From positions 872,001-936,000 of the forward strand of contig JAJEKV010000054.1 in the NCBI GenBank assembly GCA_021234155.1: a DNA stretch of 64,000 bases, read 5' to 3'. Shown piece by piece: positions 59,746-64,000 of the stretch (its first letter is position 1; each line of letters opens with the position of its first letter). The DNA comes from Isoetes taiwanensis. Lineage: Eukaryota > Streptophyta > Lycopodiopsida > Isoetales > Isoetaceae. A program made the position numbers and the translations under genes. The notes beneath the pieces were generated by a model. It searched no databases and had not been told where the DNA came from. It saw only the letters and a program-made list of their open reading frames with translations.

Positions 59746-60410
59746 AATTAAATTTCTGATTATAGCTGGTACACACAAAACATCTTCTATGTTCACAACA
59801 TTGCCTTCAAGATCTTCTAGCTGCAACAAGCCCCTTCCTTTTACTTCTTGAAGTGCTCCATTTCCAACTTGGATTTTCCTGGAGCTTGTAGTTGATATAT
59901 TCTTCAAAAGCTCAGTAGATTGGACTACTGATCTTTCAGCTCCACTATCAACTATCAAGTGATCAGATTTATTAGTGCCTATGCTTTCATGCACAACAGC
60001 AAATTCAATATTTACCTCATCTTCGTCTATCTCCTCAGTAACTCCTTTTGCATTAGTCTCCTCTTCTTGCGTTACATATGCTTTCTCATAGCCTCGACCT
60101 CTTCCCCTTCCTGATCTGCCCCTGCTAGATTCTCCTCTTCCTTTAGATTTTCCATAACCCTTTGGTGTTGGACACTTTGAAGCAGTATGGCCTCTCCCTC
60201 CACAGGTATAACAATTAAATTCTTTCTTAAGCTTAGGACATTCATTCTTATAGTGTCCTGACTCATGGCAGTTATAGCACACAATTTTTTCTTTCCTTTT
60301 TACAAACAAGACTTCAGGAGTGTCTTCATTTTGACTTTGCCTTAAGATTTTCTTCTGTTCCCATTCAGTTCTTAAGGCAGTTTCAGCTTCTTCCCTAGTC
60401 TTGCATGAGC
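59728..60410 (-). pseudogene. Copia nucleocapsid and protease part
   Basis: Two CCHC knuckles, CYNCHESGHYKNEC and CYTCGGRGHTASKC, then an RG-rich stretch (GRSGRGRGRGYE) and the protease active site HLIVDSGAERSVV. The frame extends upstream to about 60400, where a one-base shift separates it from gag. Confidence 0.88.
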
Positions 60411-61000
60411 CAATGTCTCATTGTCACCTATGGCTCTTGATATTTGCAACACCTGACTCCTTTCAGATATTACAACTCCAGCACCATATAGATCAACTAT
60501 TAAGTTGTCAAATTTATTAAAAAACTCTCCCACATCTTCATCTTCTCTTAATTTTAAGCCCCTTAATTCATTTTCAAGAAGATCTATCTGAGAGGAAGTT
60601 TTTTCCTCATAATGTTTCAACAAAAACTTCCACATGTCTCTAGGTCCAAGAGATCTAAGCTTAAGACGAATGGAAGGACTTACCTTGCATGAAATGATCC
60701 CTTGTGCTTCTTTAGCCTTGACTTGTAGAGACTTCCCACCAGTTGAACTGCTAACTCCTCCTGCTGTATCAGCTGCGGTGGACTTTGCAGACTGTTCTGC
60801 TGTTCCAGCTGCAGACCCTGCAGACTCTGACCTGCTCAAGACTCCTGCTTGTGCACTTACAGTTCCATTTGGATCTACCAAATCCCAGAGGTCTTCCACC
60901 TCCAACACGTATTTGATGGCATCCTTCCAAACCTGGAATCCTGGGCCACCTTTATACACATCTATTGTGTTCAATAAGCTTGCTGCAAATCTACTAGACA
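60390..61000 (-). pseudogene. Copia gag (UBN2-type)
   Basis: Starts at MSSRFAASLLNTID near 61000, 8 nt after the primer-binding site. Retrotransposon gag signatures: FQVWKDAIKYVLEVEDLWDL, ARDMWKFL-like (LGPRDMWKFLLKHYEEK), LRGLKLREDEDVGEFFNKFD. A Ser/Ala-rich insertion (SAGSAAGTAEQSAK) sits near residue 75. Frameshifted before the knuckles. Confidence 0.85.
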
Positions 61001-61007
61001 TGTTGTA

Positions 61008-61019
61008 GCTCTGATACCA
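61008..61019 (-). other. Copia primer-binding site (initiator tRNA-Met)
   Basis: TGGTATCAGAGC on the minus strand, 1 nt inside the 5' LTR. Confidence 0.95.
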
Positions 61020-61020
61020 C

Positions 61021-61595
61021 TGATAAAAATTGAGCAAAATATATATTCTTAATTCAAATGTCTAGCAAGATTTATCATTAACAACTTGACTTAGCAAGTA
61101 ATAAGGGAGCCAAAATATGGTCACTAATCCCTTAATACTGATATATCATAGTTCTATCAATCTGTAACATAACCGTTACCATGCCCAACAACAACAGCCG
61201 CTCCTCACCCACACACCTTCAACTGTAATCTATATATATATATAGCTGTGTACAAAATCCGACGGTTCAGGTGTTGATATACTTTCCAAAAATATCCCAC
61301 AGGTGTCAATCATTGCTTTTGAATTGTTGAAACCTAACCGGGTTTCCATACGTATTCTTTTCACGCGTATTTTATACGGCGGGAAACGTATGGGGCGCTG
61401 ATAGTCTCTAACTGCTTTAAAATTCAATTCTACGCACCTCATAGTAAAGCAGCGCCCCTTTTTCATTTTGATACTCTTCACTTACATTCACTACCACTGC
61501 TTCTCATGAATGCATGTACAACTCATAACCTACTGCCACTGCTTCTCATAGGTAGAGTTCTCTGATTTACACGACTTATATGCTGAAACCTTTCA
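61021..61595 (-). repeat. Copia 5' LTR
   Basis: Near-identical to 56237-56812; flanked by AAACG at 61596-61600. Confidence 0.93.
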
Positions 61596-62030
61596 AAACG
61601 AAGGGTGAAAGAGTATCAGTATTATATTAGTCATATGTGCATTAATAGGAGTGACGTTCGTGTAGCACCTGTGCAACCTGAGCTGGAGCTTCGTCTATCT
61701 CCACACAGCAAGGCTCCTAAGCAAACACCAGTCCAATGCCGCTAACAGGTAATGAGGATGCCGATGATAAGATAAAAAAGAAGTTTCAAACTCTTTTTAC
61801 AGGCAAACCAAGATACAAATGGGCAGCAATGGAAGGAGATCTTGTATTGAAATGCCAGCTGAAAACCTCATATGCCTATTATATTGTTGATCAGCTGGTG
61901 CCCACCGACGGTTGCGTCCTGGATTTCGTTTCGGCTGGGACAGCTTCTCGTGTCGCTCTTATGCAAGGCAAAAAGAGCGTGGCCTTTGAAAGTTCAGGTA
62001 AAGTGTGACGTTTCCTGAACGCTTGAGAAA

Positions 62031-62675
62031 ATGGCCAGTCAAACTACTGGGGGATCTGAAGAAGAGAAGAAAGCAAAGAATGCAGAGGCTAATCCTTTGC
62101 TGCCCAACATCAGTATTACCCAAAACACAGATATATCAGGGTTGGATGCCATTTTGGATAACCTCGATGCTAAAGGCTACGAGGAGAGAATGCAAGAAAC
62201 AAAGCGCTTGCTGGAATCGACGGAAAAAGGTATTGATGCCCTAGAACCTACTTTTCAAAAACTAGAGGCACTAAACCAGAAGCTTGATGTGTACATGCCA
62301 TTCTTGACAGGGAAACATAGGTTTGAATACATGGGCGTACAGCACATGGAAACAGACCAAGATGAGTCTGTTGGGACACAAGAGCATCAGGTACCCTACA
62401 AGAAGCCGAAGATCTTTCATCCACATGAGATTGCTACTGAGTCGGAGAAGGAATTTATAGGCGTGATCAGTGCGGGGGATAGTGAAAATGTGGAGCCTGA
62501 TTCACATGTGGAGCACATCGCAAATGCCATGGGCGTTGAGATTCCAGAGGTCACAGGTTATTCAGAGATGGACACAACACAAGCTATGGAATTGGGTAGA
62601 GCGCATGTCATCCGTATGGCCAATGATTTGGGTGTGATACCCGATAGTGTATCTGAAACACAATCACAAGAATGA
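62031..62675 (+). CDS. Acidic coiled-coil ORF downstream of the methyltransferase-like region
   Basis: 214 codons, MASQTTGGSEEEKK start. A helical segment (ERMQETKRLLESTEKGIDAL, FQKLEALNQKLDVYMPFL) is followed by an acidic tail (DTTQAMELGRAHVIRMANDLG, ending SETQSQE). A TGA lies directly upstream in frame, so it is either a separate ORF or a 3' exon reached by splicing from the preceding GTAAAG donor (61996). No family recognised. Confidence 0.5.
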   Translation: MASQTTGGSEEEKKAKNAEANPLLPNISITQNTDISGLDAILDNLDAKGYEERMQETKRLLESTEKGIDALEPTFQKLEALNQKLDVYMPFLTGKHRFEYMGVQHMETDQDESVGTQEHQVPYKKPKIFHPHEIATESEKEFIGVISAGDSENVEPDSHVEHIANAMGVEIPEVTGYSEMDTTQAMELGRAHVIRMANDLGVIPDSVSETQSQE

Positions 62676-63175
62676 TAATTGCATCCCTATTGTACATTAC
62701 ATCCTTCAATGGAAATTTTTGTTTCAGGAATATATTTTACCATATCTTTTTGTCTTTACTATTACTTGGTGCATGTTTAATGTTGAAACTAATCGCGGCC
62801 ACGATCCTCTGTGGCAAATACATAGCTTTAAATAGTGAAATGTTTGTGCTATGCCTACTCCACTGCACCTTTCCAGTACGTAATGCTCTCATATGGTGTT
62901 AATAAAAAGCTCATTATTTTGTCTCTTTTCAGCTGCGAAAGATCGCGTTCGCGATTCTTGCGATAACATCGAGCATTCCATACTACTACATTCTACTCAC
63001 GATGGACCTTTGCATAAGCAGTAAAAACTATATTTCTGAACAACGCCGAATCATTGGTAGAATTTGTACTAAAAAACGCCAACTTTTACTCAGTTGCTAG
63101 TAGTTTCTGCACTATATGGCTAACCAAGAACCTATTTCATGCTAAACGAGAATTCCAAATTTCTCTAATTAATTA
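62676..63175. other. Intergenic or intron with two palindromes
   Basis: ATCGCGGCCACGAT (62792-62805) and ATCGCGTTCGCGAT (62942-62955) continue the palindrome series; no coding signal otherwise. Confidence 0.55.
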
Positions 63176-64000
63176 ATTCATGCTTACCACGTTGAATGTG
63201 CTGATCCTACCATAGCCATAAAAGATAAGAATGGCAAGGATTGTTGTGATATAGTTGGAATGAATGAACGCAATAATCTTTGGGTTGGCCTGGTTAGTCT
63301 CTTACAATTCCTTGTCAAATATTATGACTTAACAGTTGCAGAAACTAATGGTGAGATTGAAGTTTGCATAAAATTGGATGAAATGAAACTGACCAAGTTT
63401 GAGAAGTATGAGAGGGTATCCATTGTCATCATGAATAGAGCAATAGAGAATGCAATTGCACATGCTAAATCAAAGAGCAACAAGAATAATAAAAAAGATG
63501 TAGAGGTGACGGACGAGGAGAAGAAGCGTGCCGAAAAATGGTTCTCATGTCAATTTGAAGATGACACCTATGGTTAGGTCTCTTTAAAGTTCAGAAAGAA
63601 ACCCATGAGGTATTGAAATGGGTGTTCAATCAAATTGACATCCCGAGTCTAATATCTAGATTCGAGGGAGGGGAAAAAATTGCAAGTAGATCACTATGGA
63701 TCTTACAAAGTAATTTTTCACTTGGCGTCTGATTTAAAAACTGAGAAAGCAATGTACAACATAAGTGGAGGAGGACAAGGAACATGCAAAAGTTGTCTAT
63801 ACTGCAATCATGCAAGGAAGTCAAGTACTGGGAAGATTGTTTCAACCTTGTCCCTTAACCAAGCAAATGCTCCTAATAGAGGAGAAAAAGATCCCAAGTT
63901 CCATGGCATTTTTCCCATTCCATTAGAGAGGGTTCATATCTGCACTTTGCACGGCTTTATGAGAATCATCGACAAGATGATATTTTTGAGCTGCAGATTC
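63176..64000 (+). pseudogene. Unidentified transposase-like ORF, running off the window
   Basis: 63176-63577 reads HAYHVECADPTIAIKDKNGK, MNERNNLWVGLVSLLQFLV, then a Lys-rich stretch (SKSNKNNKKDVEVTDEEKK) and a stop. After a frame change, 63690-64000 reads SYKVIFHLASDLKTEKAMYN, a Cys/His knuckle GTCKSCLYCNHAR, and HGIFPIPLERVHICTLHGFM. A D...(G)..C.YC.....LH pattern like this occurs in RNase H-fold transposase-related proteins, but I cannot name the family. It has at least one frameshift. Confidence 0.4.

Larger units (their letters stand above)
56237..61595 (-). mobile_element. Ty1/copia LTR retrotransposon, near-complete and young
   Basis: Transcribed leftward. LTRs 61021-61595 (5') and 56237-56812 (3') are 575 and 576 bp and differ at only about five positions. 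Target duplication AAACG is perfect at 56232-56236 and 61596-61600. Primer-binding site TGGTATCAGAGC (61008-61019 on the minus strand) complements initiator tRNA-Met, and a GAAGGAGGAG polypurine tract precedes the 3' LTR. Domain order gag, protease, integrase, reverse transcriptase, RNase H is diagnostic of copia. It sits in the methyltransferase-half exon of the ParB-like gene. Confidence 0.95.
42099..61995 (+). pseudogene. ParB-like domain plus DNA-methyltransferase-like gene, interrupted by two LTR retrotransposons
   Basis: Exon 1 (42099-42126, MAPKDSLRE) joins in frame to exon 2 (from 42529: YQALTRGFCLQPSLCFVDR). Exon 2 runs to 43442, is interrupted by the gypsy element, and resumes at 54638 (RKMAEKTTQKLEQFKRF). 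The ParB-like region reads 'HVQTLVKSF...LTPADVVPF' and, after a small intron (54870-54937), FYIISGNHSICAAQLL, which matches the ParB/Srx-type G.HR..A block. Exon 3 ends at 55286 and exon 4 starts at 55351. A methyltransferase-like half follows: ATLIFIDIRGMNKVWD (motif IV position) before the copia insertion, and after it (61601 on) KTSYAYYIVDQLVP and GCVLDFVSAGTASRVALMQG (motif I, D.F.G.G-like). The order IV then I resembles permuted N4/N6 amino-methyltransferases. Frameshifts are apparent near 42600, 42700, 43276 (an A8 run), 55660, 56110, 56190 and 61720. Confidence 0.6.

Noticed and set aside
42099-61995. Bacterial or phage contamination as the source of the ParB/methyltransferase sequence
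   Set aside because: Plausible GT-AG introns, a TATA box and insertion of plant LTR elements with target duplications place it in a plant chromosome.

Overview
This is nuclear DNA of a land plant. The evidence is plant-type LTR retrotransposons and LINEs, GT-AG introns, pol III SINE promoters and a compact zinc-finger gene. The mixture of element types (an HUH-Rep element, a transposase with DUF8039/DUF7869-like parts, a ParB-like/methyltransferase gene) suggests a non-flowering lineage such as a bryophyte, lycophyte or fern, but I cannot fix the species. Most of the window is transposon-derived. Intact host coding sequence is limited to one clear gene, a zinc-finger protein at 22.7-24.0 kb on the minus strand.

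Layout. 1-2.3 kb: the 3' end of an L1-type LINE plus a second, 5'-truncated insertion. 2.7-4.4 and 9.6-11.5 kb: two decayed copies of another LINE family that ends in (TTCTA)n. 4.4-9.6 kb: no recognisable gene; one tandem duplication and one SINE-like stretch. 11.6-20.6 kb: a segment bracketed by inverted ~170 bp repeats. It holds a homopurine tract, an eight-copy 68-bp satellite with a perfect palindrome in most units, a tRNA-like fold, and a replitron-like HUH endonuclease gene with a downstream companion ORF. 20.6-26.4 kb: an F-box/kelch-like fragment, the zinc-finger gene and several local duplications. 26.4-35 kb: gene-poor, with a heat-shock-element promoter, a 10-bp heat-shock-element-like array, a SINE and isolated exon-like pieces, including a cyclophilin last exon. 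35.4-40.6 kb (minus): a decayed multi-exon transposase-like gene. 42.1-62.0 kb (plus): a multi-exon gene with a ParB-like domain followed by a DNA-methyltransferase-like domain.

That gene is split by two LTR retrotransposons. A Ty3/gypsy element of Tat/Athila type (43443-54632, target duplication GGAAC) lies in one coding exon. A Ty1/copia element (56237-61595, minus strand, target duplication AAACG) lies in another. Reading across each target duplication keeps the host frame open, so both elements entered a gene that was then readable.

The point most worth following is the 35-63 kb block. A transposase-like gene and the ParB/methyltransferase gene are divergently arranged around a shared promoter region. 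A GC-rich palindrome, ATCGCGGCCGCGAT and variants, recurs in their introns and flanks. This could be an undescribed large mobile element or a captured DNA-binding and modification cassette. Several frameshifts and in-frame stops mean this copy is probably dead, unless some indels are assembly errors.
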